A stretch of DNA of 64,000 bases from Lachnospiraceae bacterium (GCA_017624855.1 JAGAMF010000008.1:62001-126000); one strand, 5' to 3'. Shown: positions 45,158-54,549, counted from the stretch's first letter. Program-made: numbers and translations. Notes: generated by a model not told the origin, from the sequence alone.

Positions 45158-45973
45158 TTAGCTTCCCGCGCTCTCATATCTTTTTAATCCCATGTAAAAG
45201 ATCACCGCAGCCACTGCAAAAACTGCCGCCCCCGCGCCCAACGAAATCAAAGGTGCCACTCCCGGCATAAAAGCATCCTTAGAAAGCCCCATAAGCTCTG
45301 CTGCCGGATAAAAACTCACCCAACCGATGGGAATGACGAATGTTAAAATAAACTGTACACTTTCCGGATACATGGACAGAGGATACATTGTAGTTTTATC
45401 AAAAAACTCCTGAGTATATCCTCCAAAGTCCGCAACGCTTTTGGTCCAGAATGTACTGCTGCCGATAATGATATATACACCGCCTCGAATAAAAGTTGCT
45501 CCCACAAGAATAGCAAGCAACGCCACTATATTCCTTAAATTAAATACAAAACCCACCTGTATGCAACCGTATACAAATACGCAAATTCCCGGTATCAGAT
45601 CCGTAATACCAATCAGATTAAAATGCGTAAAACAAAACTGATACAACACATTCATGGGGCGTAACATATAGCGGTCAAAATCACCTTCGATTACAAAAAA
45701 GCCCATAAACCAGCCCTGTACGAAAAAAATCATGGACAGAGCATGGGATATAATCGCCAATCCATAAAGGAATGCCAATTGGCCGTAATTCCAGCCGGAA
45801 ATATCTCCGAATTCTTTTACCACGAATTGAATGGTGGCAAATCCCACAATAAACTGCAACGGATTGGAAATAAGCCATCCAATCATGTTTGCGGGATATT
45901 CAAATACGGTCAAAATACTTAATTTCAGATATTCCCATGTTACGCTTGTATAATGCTTTATGCTTGATAACAT
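45158..45973 (-). CDS. ABC-2 family transporter permease (PF06182-like)
   Basis: A 271-residue protein with six predicted transmembrane helices, beginning MLSSIKHYTSVTWEYLKLSIL, with the VIEGDFDRYMLRPMNVLYQ segment highly typical of the ABC2_membrane_6 (DUF990) permeases. It forms the heterodimeric channel with the permease encoded just upstream (21-bp gap) and is driven by the ATPase at 44078-45064. Confidence 0.88.
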   Translation of the reverse strand: MLSSIKHYTSVTWEYLKLSILTVFEYPANMIGWLISNPLQFIVGFATIQFVVKEFGDISGWNYGQLAFLYGLAIISHALSMIFFVQGWFMGFFVIEGDFDRYMLRPMNVLYQFCFTHFNLIGITDLIPGICVFVYGCIQVGFVFNLRNIVALLAILVGATFIRGGVYIIIGSSTFWTKSVADFGGYTQEFFDKTTMYPLSMYPESVQFILTFVIPIGWVSFYPAAELMGLSKDAFMPGVAPLISLGAGAAVFAVAAVIFYMGLKRYESAGS

Positions 45974-45994
45974 CTTATTTCCTTTCCGGTTATA

Positions 45995-46795
45995 TTAACC
46001 GCCTTGCACCATAACTTTTTTTACGGCAATCTTTTGCAAAACGACAAACAAAACCAACAATACCACTACCCATACAGCCTGAATTCCAAGCCTTAGAATA
46101 AGATTCTCCATACTCGCTTTGCCGATATATATGTCCAAGGGTAATTGATAAATATATACAAAGGGCAAGCAATTCAGCACAGATGCAAGCCAGTCCGGAA
46201 AGAACCACAAGGGTATAATACTGCCGGATAATAGCCTGATTAAATGCTTCTTCACCTGTAAAAGCGGAGTCATATTAATGGTCACAAATGCCCACATGGA
46301 AAAACAGGCTGCCAGTAACCAATGAATCAAATACGCCATAATAAGACTTACGATAAAAAGCAAAAACGCCATTGCGCTTGCAGGCTTTGGTACCGCAATA
46401 AAAATGCTGCCAATCAAAAGAATCGGTATCAGGTTCTGGAACAATAATGCGGTTAATTTTCCCAAATCCTCAAAAAAGAAAATCCCGTAGAGGTTAATGG
46501 GTTTTAGCATCTCCACAGCAATGGTACCTTTCTCCACACTGCGCATAACCCTCTGCTCCACATCATTCATAAAAAACACCGACATGGCCGTGGATATAAC
46601 GGTGTAAATATACATTTGCTCCGCTTCCACACCCTGCACCACAGTTTCGCCGGCATACAATGCCCGCCAAAAGAAAGCTGCGGCAAACATAATAATACAT
46701 TGCATCAAAATATTGCCATACACATCATAATGGTATGCCAGACTCTTCTGTATTCGAATTTTATACACATAAAAGTATGCGGCAATGCTATTCAT
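45995..46795 (-). CDS. ABC-2 family transporter permease (PF06182-like)
   Basis: A 266-residue protein with about six transmembrane helices, starting MNSIAAYFYVYKIRIQKSLAY; it contains VEKGTIAVEMLKPINLYG, the counterpart of the RYMLRPMN segment in its partner. Its ATG overlaps the end of the AraC gene by 8 bp, suggesting that regulator and exporter are expressed together. Confidence 0.87.
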   Translation of the reverse strand: MNSIAAYFYVYKIRIQKSLAYHYDVYGNILMQCIIMFAAAFFWRALYAGETVVQGVEAEQMYIYTVISTAMSVFFMNDVEQRVMRSVEKGTIAVEMLKPINLYGIFFFEDLGKLTALLFQNLIPILLIGSIFIAVPKPASAMAFLLFIVSLIMAYLIHWLLAACFSMWAFVTINMTPLLQVKKHLIRLLSGSIIPLWFFPDWLASVLNCLPFVYIYQLPLDIYIGKASMENLILRLGIQAVWVVVLLVLFVVLQKIAVKKVMVQGG

Positions 46796-47660
46796 TCTTT
46801 GTATCCTTTCGTATTTGTAATGGCGAGCAACCCCTGTATTTTCTTAAAGATTCCGCAAAATAACTGGCACCGCTCATTCCCACTTCATAAGCTATTTCCG
46901 TAACGGACAAATCTGTTTCCCGCAATAACTCTACCCCTTTTTCCACTCGGTAATTTCTTAAATAGTCCATAGGGGACATATTGGTATATCTTCGGAATAG
47001 CTCCGTGCATTTGTTTTTGCCGATACCGGCTTGGGCGCAAACATCGTTTAAAGTAATTTTTTTATCATAATTTCTATACAGGTAGTCCAGCATTCTTTTC
47101 ATCAGAATTAAATTTTCATCCTTATGCTTTTCCACTGTTTTTACATCAATGTTGCGATAAAGAGTCCCCCACAACCGATAAATTGCCGCCATAATATCCG
47201 GCTCACCGTTCTCCTGTAAAGAATTGTCATATATTTCTTTTATTTCGGTAAGAATTTCTTTCTGCCAAGGCACTTGTTCACTTAATAAAAGATAAGCCAA
47301 TTCTTTGGCATTCAATACCGGATTTACCGTCTTTGAAGCAATAAATTCCGTAGAGCAAAGAACCGTGGGTGGAAAAATGATGCATAAAAGCGTACACCCT
47401 AAATCAGCATTGCAGATTAAATGCATATGCCTTGCATTCACAAAAATCCCCTCTCCGGCTCGCATTACCACATGTTCGCCATCCACATAGTATCCGATAT
47501 CTCCGGAAAGTACATAAATAAACTCCAAATCATCATGCCAATGGAGGGAAATATCCGAAAAACAGGCATTGGGCGGAATAATATTTTTTCTGACAAAAAC
47601 AGGAAAATCCGGCTGATCATAATGTAGCACTTCCGAACCGTCACTTTTAATGTCTGCCAT
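46788..47660 (-). CDS. AraC family transcriptional regulator with cupin sensor
   Basis: A 290-residue protein: an N-terminal cupin domain (DISLHWHDDLEFIYVLSGD, VMRAGEGIFVNARHMH) and a C-terminal pair of helix-turn-helices (ITLNDVCAQAGIGKNKCTELFRR; VTEIAYEVGMSGASYFAESLRK). It probably senses a small ligand and controls the ABC exporter genes that follow with 8-bp overlap. Confidence 0.92.
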   Translation of the reverse strand: MADIKSDGSEVLHYDQPDFPVFVRKNIIPPNACFSDISLHWHDDLEFIYVLSGDIGYYVDGEHVVMRAGEGIFVNARHMHLICNADLGCTLLCIIFPPTVLCSTEFIASKTVNPVLNAKELAYLLLSEQVPWQKEILTEIKEIYDNSLQENGEPDIMAAIYRLWGTLYRNIDVKTVEKHKDENLILMKRMLDYLYRNYDKKITLNDVCAQAGIGKNKCTELFRRYTNMSPMDYLRNYRVEKGVELLRETDLSVTEIAYEVGMSGASYFAESLRKYRGCSPLQIRKDTKNE

Positions 47661-47736
47661 AGTTGCTTCCTTTCTGTTAAGACTTGCAGTTTATTTCAAA
47701 CATCGGCCGTCTCATCGTTCAATAAACTCTATCACT

Positions 47737-48189
47737 TTATCTATGAATATACATTCTGGACAGCTCGGTCTCGCCGTCACCTTGCACCATACATAAAAAC
47801 TCCCAACCGTATCTTTCATAAAAGCTTGTATGGTCGGTCAATAAATAAACCGGCGTAATCCCTTTGTTTTTCAAATCCGCCACAACCATATTCAACAAAT
47901 ATCCTGCAATACCCTTACCACGATATGCTTCTTCGGTATATACGGCACACACATTGGGTGTCAAATCTTTTCTGTCATGAAAATCATTCTCAATCACTCC
48001 CATACCGGCAATAATCCGTTCTCCGGCCATACAAAAATACCAGCCAAGTTCCGTTTCTTCATCCAAATATGCATTCATACACTCAAGATATGCTTCTTCG
48101 GGAACTCCCCACTTCTCATGAAACCAAGCTGCCGCCTCATTTTTTATCTGCGGTTTCTCCCGCAATGTAGTATATCTGTACTCGCTCAT
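47737..48189 (-). CDS. GNAT family N-acetyltransferase
   Basis: A 150-residue GNAT with the acetyl-CoA loop motif AYRGKGIAGYLLNMV. It starts at MSEYRY, with GGGAG 7 nt before the ATG; the open frame extends to a GTG at 48204. Substrate unknown. It is separate from the AraC unit by 76 bp and from aroQ by about 130 bp. Confidence 0.88.
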   Translation of the reverse strand: MSEYRYTTLREKPQIKNEAAAWFHEKWGVPEEAYLECMNAYLDEETELGWYFCMAGERIIAGMGVIENDFHDRKDLTPNVCAVYTEEAYRGKGIAGYLLNMVVADLKNKGITPVYLLTDHTSFYERYGWEFLCMVQGDGETELSRMYIHR

Positions 48190-48280
48190 TCTATTCTCCC
48201 TCACATATATACATATCTTATCAGAAAATCACTTTCATTCCTACAAATATCATCATAAAAATGATAACAATCTTCCGCTC

Positions 48281-48311
48281 AAAAACAAAAGGCGCATTAT
48301 AAAATACGCCT
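48281..48311 (-). terminator. Terminator after the aroQ end of the aro locus
   Basis: AGGCGCAT (48290-48297) pairs with ATACGCCT (48304-48311) with one mismatch; on minus the hairpin is followed by a U-rich stretch (A-rich at 48281-48290). It lies 13 bp after the aroQ stop. Confidence 0.72.
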
Positions 48312-48323
48312 CTTAACACTTCT

Positions 48324-48749
48324 TTATTTTTTTACCAATTCCTCAATTGCCATGCGATATCCGTCAAATCCATAACCGTAGAAGGTTGCCACACAGGCAC
48401 TTCTTACATAAGAAATTTTGCGGAATTCTTCCCTTTCATCCACATTGGACAAATGTACTTCCACCGTAGGAATTGAAACCGCTTTGATCGCATCAAGAAT
48501 TGCCACACTGGTATGTGTATAGGCTGCCGGATTAATAACGATGCCGTCGTAAACTCCATAGGCTTCCTGAATTTTATCTACGATACTGCCTTCATGATTG
48601 GACTGGAAGCAGGTAATTTCCACGCCGTTGTCGGCACCTGCTTTTTCACAGAATTCCACAAGAGCTTTATAATCCTGCGTTCCGTATATATTTTTTTCAC
48701 GAATGCCCAACATATTTAAATTCGGGCCATTGATTACTAAAATTTTCAT
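48324..48749 (-). CDS. aroQ: Type II 3-dehydroquinate dehydratase
   Basis: A 141-residue enzyme with the type II signature ILVINGPNLNMLGIRE and YGTQDY, FQSNHEGSIVDKI, INPAAYTHTSVAI and EVHLSN. It dehydrates 3-dehydroquinate to 3-dehydroshikimate. The start at MKILVING has AAGGAG upstream; a longer frame to 48779 would overlap aroE-aroK. It is the last gene of the aro locus. Confidence 0.96.
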   Translation of the reverse strand: MKILVINGPNLNMLGIREKNIYGTQDYKALVEFCEKAGADNGVEITCFQSNHEGSIVDKIQEAYGVYDGIVINPAAYTHTSVAILDAIKAVSIPTVEVHLSNVDEREEFRKISYVRSACVATFYGYGFDGYRMAIEELVKK

Positions 48750-48759
48750 AGCATACTCC

Positions 48760-50016
48760 TTATATAATCTGCTCCACAATGGAATTCACTGCGCCCTCTT
48801 CTACTTTAATCACCTTATCCGCCAAGTTTACATAAATCGGATGTCGCATTTCATATAATTTCTGCATCCGTTCCATATCTCCCGATAAAGGCCGCCCATC
48901 GGTTGCAAGTTTACATAACTCTCTATCTAAATAAATAATCAGGCTGTTTTGCATCATTGCATCACGGTTTTCTTCCCGTAAAATACTTCCGCCGCCGGTA
49001 GCAATCACAAGGCTTTTCTCCTTGGTAAATTCTTTTACCACTCGACTCTCCGCATCGCGAAATGCCACCTCACCGTACTTCTCAATATATTCACCGGCAA
49101 GCATGCCTTCTGCCTTTGCAAATTCTTCGTCGGTATCTACAAAAGTTCTGCCAAGACGCTCTGCCAAAGCCTTACCCACGGTAGACTTACCGCTTCCCGG
49201 CATACCAATCAACACAATATTGCGCACCCGGGCTTCAATATCCGAAATCACTTGTTTTATCAATACTTCATCGCCGGACTTTACCTTAGGCTCCTCATTG
49301 TAAAAATACCGCTGGGCAAAATAGGCCTGCGCCACCAGCATGGGTAACCCGTTGGTATATTTTATGCCCTTTTTCTTTGCCTGCAAAGTAAGAGCCGTAA
49401 GCAGAGGATTGTAGACTACATCCACCACCGCTTCCACCTGCTTAAATACATCCAAATCCACCGCCTGAGCCTGTACATTGGGATACATTCCCAAGGGCGT
49501 GGTATTTACAACAATCTCGCCGTCCTGATATGCTTCTGTCTGTGTATAATCCGCAGTTTTTACATCACCAAACACTTCACTGATATTGGCGCCGCTCCTT
49601 GATACCACAACAATCTCGGACGCACCTTCCTGTCTTGCCACATACACTGCGGTTTTAGCTGTACCGCCGCTTCCCAACACAACTACCCTTTTACCCGTAA
49701 AAGTAATGCCGGCCTCGGTAGCCATGTACAGAAAGCCAAGACAATCTGTATTGTAGGCATATAAAGTGCCCTCACGGTTTACCACCGTATTTACACTGCC
49801 GATTGCCTTGGATACTTCGTCCTGCACACAGTAAGGTATCACCGCTTCTTTGTAGGGAATGGTAACATTCATTGCCGTGAAATCTTTTGCCTTCATAAAA
49901 GCATCAATTTCTTCTCTCGGCACTTCTTTTAAAATATAGTCTTCAATGCCAAAAGCATTATGTATCTGCGGTGAAAAGCTGTGCTTTAGCTTTTCACCCA
50001 AAAGTCCGTATTTCAT
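48760..50016 (-). CDS. aroEK: Bifunctional shikimate dehydrogenase / shikimate kinase
   Basis: A 418-residue fusion. The first roughly 265 residues are AroE: YGLLGEKLKHSFSPQIHNAFG, MNVTIPYKEAV (catalytic Lys), YNTDCLGF and VVLGSGGTAKT (NADP binding). The last roughly 155 are shikimate kinase: IVLIGMPGSGKSTVGKALAERLG (Walker A), DTDEEF, FRDAESRV and VIATGGGSIL. It performs two consecutive pathway steps. The ATG at 50016 is the conserved AroE start; the frame extends to a GTG at 50031 that lies inside the AAGGAG site. Motif copies at 48826 and 48909 are read in two frames. Confidence 0.95.
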   Translation of the reverse strand: MKYGLLGEKLKHSFSPQIHNAFGIEDYILKEVPREEIDAFMKAKDFTAMNVTIPYKEAVIPYCVQDEVSKAIGSVNTVVNREGTLYAYNTDCLGFLYMATEAGITFTGKRVVVLGSGGTAKTAVYVARQEGASEIVVVSRSGANISEVFGDVKTADYTQTEAYQDGEIVVNTTPLGMYPNVQAQAVDLDVFKQVEAVVDVVYNPLLTALTLQAKKKGIKYTNGLPMLVAQAYFAQRYFYNEEPKVKSGDEVLIKQVISDIEARVRNIVLIGMPGSGKSTVGKALAERLGRTFVDTDEEFAKAEGMLAGEYIEKYGEVAFRDAESRVVKEFTKEKSLVIATGGGSILREENRDAMMQNSLIIYLDRELCKLATDGRPLSGDMERMQKLYEMRHPIYVNLADKVIKVEEGAVNSIVEQII

Positions 50017-50061
50017 ATTGGCGTATAGCACTCCTTCATTTAGGCTGTTCTAAAATCCACA

Positions 50062-51198
50062 TTATACTTCCGTATAACATCCCATAAATTCAAATTGTTC
50101 GGTGCCATGTTCAAGCTGGGCAAACAAATTAAATACCGCCTGATCGTATACCGAAATATCCAAGTCAAAATAAAACATAAACTCAAAATCTTTGTTTGGC
50201 ATGGGGCGGCTTTCCAGCTTGGTCAGGTTAATGCCAAGGGCAGAAAACTTCGCCATCATTTCATACAAAGAACCGGGCTTATGAGGCAAAGTCATCATTA
50301 AGCTGATTTTCTTTGCGCCGGGATAAATCTCCAACTTCTTGGAAATGCAGATAAACTTGGTATAATTATTCTCATTATTCTGGGTATTTTCTTCCAAAAT
50401 TTCAAGCTGATAAAGCTCTGCACACTGCTTGGAAGAAAGTGCTGCCACGGAATTATCTGCGGATTCGGAAACCATTTTGGCTGCCACTGCGGTATTCTCG
50501 CAAGGAATCACTTTTACATCCATATTGGCAAGCATTTCGCTGCACTGACCCAATGCCTGCTCATGAGAATAAACCACTTTTATATCGCTTTTCTTGGTTC
50601 CGGGTTTCGCCATTAAGCAATGGTTAATCTTTACCTTTACACTGTTTACAATATAAAAATGATGCTTACTCATCAAATCATAGTTGGCAATCACCGAACC
50701 GCGAAGGCTGTTCTCAATAGGTAAAATACCATACTGACAAAGCCCCTGCTCCACTGCGGAAAAAACACCTTCAAAAGTATTAAAATATACGATGGAAGGT
50801 CTCTCGAACAACTTCTCGCAAGCAGCTGTGGAATTGGCTCCTTCGATTCCCTGACAAGCTACGGTTGCACTCTTGGGGAACAATTTCGGTGTCTCTTCCA
50901 ACGCTTTCTTAATTTTATCTCCGATTACGGAAGTTTTATAAAGATAATCTGCCTGATGAGCTCTGGACAAATCAAAAAGGGTTGTATAGAGGATTTTAAT
51001 ATATCCTGCCATATCATCCGGCTCGTCCTTGGTCAGACGATTGATGATTCCACGCTCTCTTGCGGTATTGAGAATGGGAAGATTCTCACGCTCTTTTACT
51101 TTTGCCACTTCCATGGCAAGATCAAGACGCTGCTTGAACAAATCCACCAGTTGGTCGTCCAAGGCATCAATTTTTACTCTTACATCACTTAAATCCAT
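50062..51198 (-). CDS. pheA: Chorismate mutase / prephenate dehydratase (P-protein)
   Basis: A 378-residue protein: an AroQ-fold chorismate mutase at about 1-85 (LSDVRVKIDALDDQLVDLFKQR), a prephenate dehydratase domain at about 105-285 (ACQGIEGANSTAA, ILPIENSLRGSV, TKFICISK), and a C-terminal ACT domain with the phenylalanine-binding LTKLESRPM. It makes phenylpyruvate and should be feedback-inhibited by phenylalanine. Confidence 0.95.
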   Translation of the reverse strand: MDLSDVRVKIDALDDQLVDLFKQRLDLAMEVAKVKERENLPILNTARERGIINRLTKDEPDDMAGYIKILYTTLFDLSRAHQADYLYKTSVIGDKIKKALEETPKLFPKSATVACQGIEGANSTAACEKLFERPSIVYFNTFEGVFSAVEQGLCQYGILPIENSLRGSVIANYDLMSKHHFYIVNSVKVKINHCLMAKPGTKKSDIKVVYSHEQALGQCSEMLANMDVKVIPCENTAVAAKMVSESADNSVAALSSKQCAELYQLEILEENTQNNENNYTKFICISKKLEIYPGAKKISLMMTLPHKPGSLYEMMAKFSALGINLTKLESRPMPNKDFEFMFYFDLDISVYDQAVFNLFAQLEHGTEQFEFMGCYTEV

Positions 51199-51305
51199 TG
51201 TTATTTCCTCGCTTTATGTAAACTATGATTATATTATTTTGCTTGATTTCATTATAAAAATACTTTATTGATTTCCATTATGTAAACTTACTGGCGTATT
51301 TGCAT

Positions 51306-52364
51306 TTATGCCTTAATTGCCCAGCGTAACTTCGTAGACTTTGCTCTGGGATTTCTTGCACATTCTGCCGCCGAAGGTCTGATGACCTCTTCGGAAATTT
51401 CGCTGTAAATTCTCTCTTTTGCAAGCTGTTTAAAAGACTTCTTTACCAACCTGTCCTCACCGGAATGGAAGGTAAGAATGGCAACTCTTGCACCGGGATT
51501 TAATACATCCGGAAGCTTTTCCAAGAATTCATATAACACTTCAAACTCGCTGTTTACATCAATTCGCAATGCCTGAAAAACTCTTGCACAGGACTTCTTT
51601 ACCGCTTCTGTGCGCTCCTTTGTGGGAACATATACCAAAGCCTTCTCAATGGCCTTTTTTAAGTCGGTTGTGGTTTCAATATATTTTCCTCTTCGCATAT
51701 CGTCAAACACAACTTTGGCGATTTCGCTTGCATAGGGCTCATCTGAATTTTCCTGCATCATATATTCGAATTCTTCCCTGGTAATGCCACGAAGGCGCTG
51801 TGCAGCAGACTCACCCTGTTCGGGGTTTAAACGCAAATCCAAAGGGCCTTCCACCTTATAGGAAAATCCCCGCTCCGGATTATCAATCTGCATGGATGAC
51901 ACACCCAAATCCGCCAGTACAAAATCAAATTTGCCGGCTTCATTACTCACCTCATCAATCTTAGCAAAATTTATATGCTTAATCGTCAAAATATCCTCAC
52001 CAAAGCCCTGTTCCTGCAAGCGTGCCTTGGTTTTAACACTCTCAATGGGATCAATATCCAAAGCATACATATGTCCCTGTCCGTTCAGACACTTAAGCAT
52101 AGCTTTGGTATGACCGCCATAACCTAATGTGGCATCCAATCCCTGTTCACCGGGCTGAATTTTTAACACATCAAGAATTTCATCCACCATAATGGAAATG
52201 TGCATACCGGCAGGGGTACTGCCCTTGGCAATTACCTTTTCAATGGTATCGGCATATTTCTCCGGGTTCGCCTCTTTATATTTTTCATGAAATTTTTTAG
52301 GATGGGTTCCTTTGTAGCGCACTCTTCGCTTGTGAGGAACTGCATCGTTATTTTGGCTATTCAT
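51306..52364 (-). CDS. rsmH: RsmH-like 16S rRNA (cytosine1402-N4)-methyltransferase with N-terminal extension
   Basis: A 352-residue RsmH family protein: SAM motif GLDATLGYGGHT, LDIDPIE, DFVLADLGVSSMQID, ERGFSYKVEGPLDLR, and the C-terminal LTFHSGEDRLVKK. It differs from classic RsmH in a roughly 55-residue basic N-terminal extension (KRRVRYKGTHPKKFHEKY) and in the GYGGHT loop where most have GGGGHS. It lies in an aro locus and not in the mraZ-ftsL division cluster, so it may be a second RsmH with a diverged target. Confidence 0.85.
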   Translation of the reverse strand: MNSQNNDAVPHKRRVRYKGTHPKKFHEKYKEANPEKYADTIEKVIAKGSTPAGMHISIMVDEILDVLKIQPGEQGLDATLGYGGHTKAMLKCLNGQGHMYALDIDPIESVKTKARLQEQGFGEDILTIKHINFAKIDEVSNEAGKFDFVLADLGVSSMQIDNPERGFSYKVEGPLDLRLNPEQGESAAQRLRGITREEFEYMMQENSDEPYASEIAKVVFDDMRRGKYIETTTDLKKAIEKALVYVPTKERTEAVKKSCARVFQALRIDVNSEFEVLYEFLEKLPDVLNPGARVAILTFHSGEDRLVKKSFKQLAKERIYSEISEEVIRPSAAECARNPRAKSTKLRWAIKA

Positions 52365-52382
52365 ATTTTAGTTCCTTTTTGA

Positions 52383-52408
52383 TTAACATAATATTTTCAT
52401 TATGTAAA
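52383..52408. repeat. Inverted pair of the 10-bp motif, one altered base
   Basis: TTAACATAAT (52383-52392) and ATTATGTAAA (52399-52408) around the 6-nt spacer ATTTTC. Same spacing as at 959-984. Confidence 0.75.
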
Positions 52409-52462
52409 CTCTTTGTTTTATTATTCTAAAAGTTTCCGTTATTTTTATGTTGCACACTTTTG

Positions 52463-52488
52463 TTTACATAATACTAGCATTATGTAAA
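52463..52488. repeat. Inverted pair of the 10-bp motif, perfect
   Basis: TTTACATAAT (52463-52472) and ATTATGTAAA (52479-52488) around ACTAGC. Two pairs therefore occupy the 165-bp aroC-rsmH gap. No U-tract follows on minus. Confidence 0.85.
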
Positions 52489-52529
52489 TCTATGTAGCCA
52501 CATTCTTTTATAATTTGAACAGAGCCATA

Positions 52530-53600
52530 TTATTTCTGTAACAATAAATCGTACAGCGCAACAGCTGCTGCCGCTTCTACACAAGGCAAAGCTCTGGGCA
52601 CGATACAAGGATCGTGACGACCTTCAATTTGGAAGTTTACTTCTTTTTTGTCACGGAAATTCACCGTATCCTGTGCCTTATAAATTGAAGGCGTAGGTTT
52701 TAATGCCACGCGGAATACCACCGGCATACCATTGGTAATACCGCCCTGAATTCCGCCGGAATTGTTCGTCTTGGTTTTTACGGTATCACCGTCCAAATAA
52801 AAGGCATCGTTGCACTGACTTCCACGCTGTTTTACACCATCAAATCCCATGCCGAATTCAATTCCTTTTACCGCAGGCACACCGAACATCACATGGGAGA
52901 TGCAACTCTCCACATTATCATAAATCGGTTCACCCACACCTACGGGCATACCCATAAAAGCACATTCCACAATACCGCCTACGGAGTCGCCTTCCTTGGC
53001 AACCTGTGTCATAAAATCCACCATCCTAGTTCCCACTTCCGAACTCAATGTAGGAAACTCTCCCGGCTCATATGTTTTAGTATTTATGTTAACCAAATCA
53101 TACTTTTCATCTTGGATATCTCCGATGGATAAAATGTGGGAATATACATTGACGCCCTGCTGCCTTAAAAGCTGAATACACACCGCACCCGCGAAACACA
53201 AAGGCAAAGTCAAACGGCCCGAAAACTGTCCGCCGCCGCTTTTATCCTGAAAACCGTTGTATTTTACCCAAGCCGCGTAATCCGCATGAGAAGGTCGTAA
53301 ATTCCCCTGCAATTTATCATAATCGCCGGAGCGGGTATTTGCATTCTCAAAAATCGCACAAAGAGGCGCGCCACAGGTGGTATCTCCCACCATACCGCTT
53401 AAAATTGTGGGGGTATCTGCTTCTTTTCTTGCGGTAGAATATGCATTTTTACCACCGGCACGGCGGTCCAAGAATCTCTGCACTTCCTCCAAATCAATTT
53501 TTAAGCCGGCAGGAATACCGTCCATCACAACGCCAAGTCCCTTTGCATGAGACTGACCGAAAATCTGCACTTTTAATTTGCTTCCGAATGTGGATGACAT
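52530..53600 (-). CDS. aroC: Chorismate synthase
   Basis: A 356-residue chorismate synthase: STFGSKLKVQIFGQSHAKG at the start, RRAGGKNAYSTARKEAD, GDYDKLQGNLRPSHADYAA, SGGGQFSGRLT and EGRHDPCIVPRALPCVEA. It eliminates phosphate from EPSP to give chorismate, needing reduced FMN. The ATG at 53600 (AAAGG upstream) fits family starts; the frame extends to 53615. Confidence 0.97.
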   Translation of the reverse strand: MSSTFGSKLKVQIFGQSHAKGLGVVMDGIPAGLKIDLEEVQRFLDRRAGGKNAYSTARKEADTPTILSGMVGDTTCGAPLCAIFENANTRSGDYDKLQGNLRPSHADYAAWVKYNGFQDKSGGGQFSGRLTLPLCFAGAVCIQLLRQQGVNVYSHILSIGDIQDEKYDLVNINTKTYEPGEFPTLSSEVGTRMVDFMTQVAKEGDSVGGIVECAFMGMPVGVGEPIYDNVESCISHVMFGVPAVKGIEFGMGFDGVKQRGSQCNDAFYLDGDTVKTKTNNSGGIQGGITNGMPVVFRVALKPTPSIYKAQDTVNFRDKKEVNFQIEGRHDPCIVPRALPCVEAAAAVALYDLLLQK

Positions 53601-53658
53601 CTCATCACCTTTCATACATTATGTAAACTTGTATGCCTTTCAAATTTTATCTAGAATA

Positions 53659-54009
53659 TTATTTTTTCAAAGTTTCTGCAAATATCTTTTTTAAAACCTC
53701 TGCAGGCACTTCCTGCTTTAAGTATAGTTGCAACATTCCCTTAGGGGTAATTTTATATCCGGCCAACTCATTTGCATGCTTTGTAATCGTCTGCGCCTCA
53801 ATATTAATATGATCCTTAAAAGGAATCAGCCTGATAAAATTATCTCCAACATAAAAGCTTGGTAACTTCGCCCACAACTTTTCTTCCGGCTCATAAGTCA
53901 CGCTCTCAAAAATCAGGTCTCTGAGCCGAGCGTACATAGCAACAATTTCTTTGGGATATTTGTCCATATATTCTTTTACCTGTACATCCATATAAATTGT
54001 CTCCATCAA
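53659..54009 (-). CDS. DUF1801/YdhG-like small protein
   Basis: A 116-residue protein with the DUF1801 pattern YPKEIVAMYARLRDLI, EEKLWAKLPSFYVG and ITPKGMLQLYL. Members are small cytoplasmic proteins of unclear function, sometimes called iron-chaperone-like. It is 4 bp behind the lipoprotein gene. It begins the accessory block that interrupts the aro locus. Confidence 0.78.
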   Translation of the reverse strand: MMETIYMDVQVKEYMDKYPKEIVAMYARLRDLIFESVTYEPEEKLWAKLPSFYVGDNFIRLIPFKDHINIEAQTITKHANELAGYKITPKGMLQLYLKQEVPAEVLKKIFAETLKK

Positions 54010-54013
54010 TTCT

Positions 54014-54460
54014 CTACTCTTTATAATATCCTAAACCTTCTACCAAATCCCTGATTTCATACATATCTTCCTTTGGCCCGGTTACATGAAGCAACGTATT
54101 ATCCACCCGGACAAATATAGAATAATTTGTGTCTGTATAGACTTCCGAAATCGTATAATTGCCTTTTTTTACTTCTGTTGTTACGGTGAATTCTGCCAAT
54201 GTACCTTCATATATAGTTTCAAAGTCTTCCTTACGATCACCATAATCATAAAATAACAATGTCCACTTATTTGTTAAAAAATAAACACAAGCACTGACAC
54301 CATCCAGTTCAGCACTTGAATAATATTTTTCATCATAATATCCGTTTTGCACCAGATAGTCTTTCACACCCTCCGTGGTCTGCGGTGTCATTTTCGAACA
54401 GCCGCAAAGCATAGTAAGCATGAATAAAAATATGCCTAAAATTTTAATTTGCTTTTTCAT
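54014..54460 (-). CDS. Small predicted lipoprotein, unknown function
   Basis: A 148-residue protein with a clear type II signal peptide: KKQIKIL, then hydrophobic IFLFMLTM, then the lipobox LCGC with lipidated Cys at about residue 21. The mature part is about 127 residues of mixed polar sequence ending GLGYYKE. I do not recognise a family. Probably co-transcribed with the DUF1801 gene. Confidence 0.75.
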   Translation of the reverse strand: MKKQIKILGIFLFMLTMLCGCSKMTPQTTEGVKDYLVQNGYYDEKYYSSAELDGVSACVYFLTNKWTLLFYDYGDRKEDFETIYEGTLAEFTVTTEVKKGNYTISEVYTDTNYSIFVRVDNTLLHVTGPKEDMYEIRDLVEGLGYYKE

Positions 54461-54549
54461 TTGCTACATTTCGCACCTTTCTTATCTAACTAATTTATTT
54501 TTCTAGATTCCCTCTTTTAAACCAATCACATATTCAACATGCATAATTT

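Noticed and set aside
52383..52488. Intrinsic terminators of aroC
   Set aside because: The hairpins are AT-rich with 10-bp stems but are not followed by a U-tract on the minus strand.
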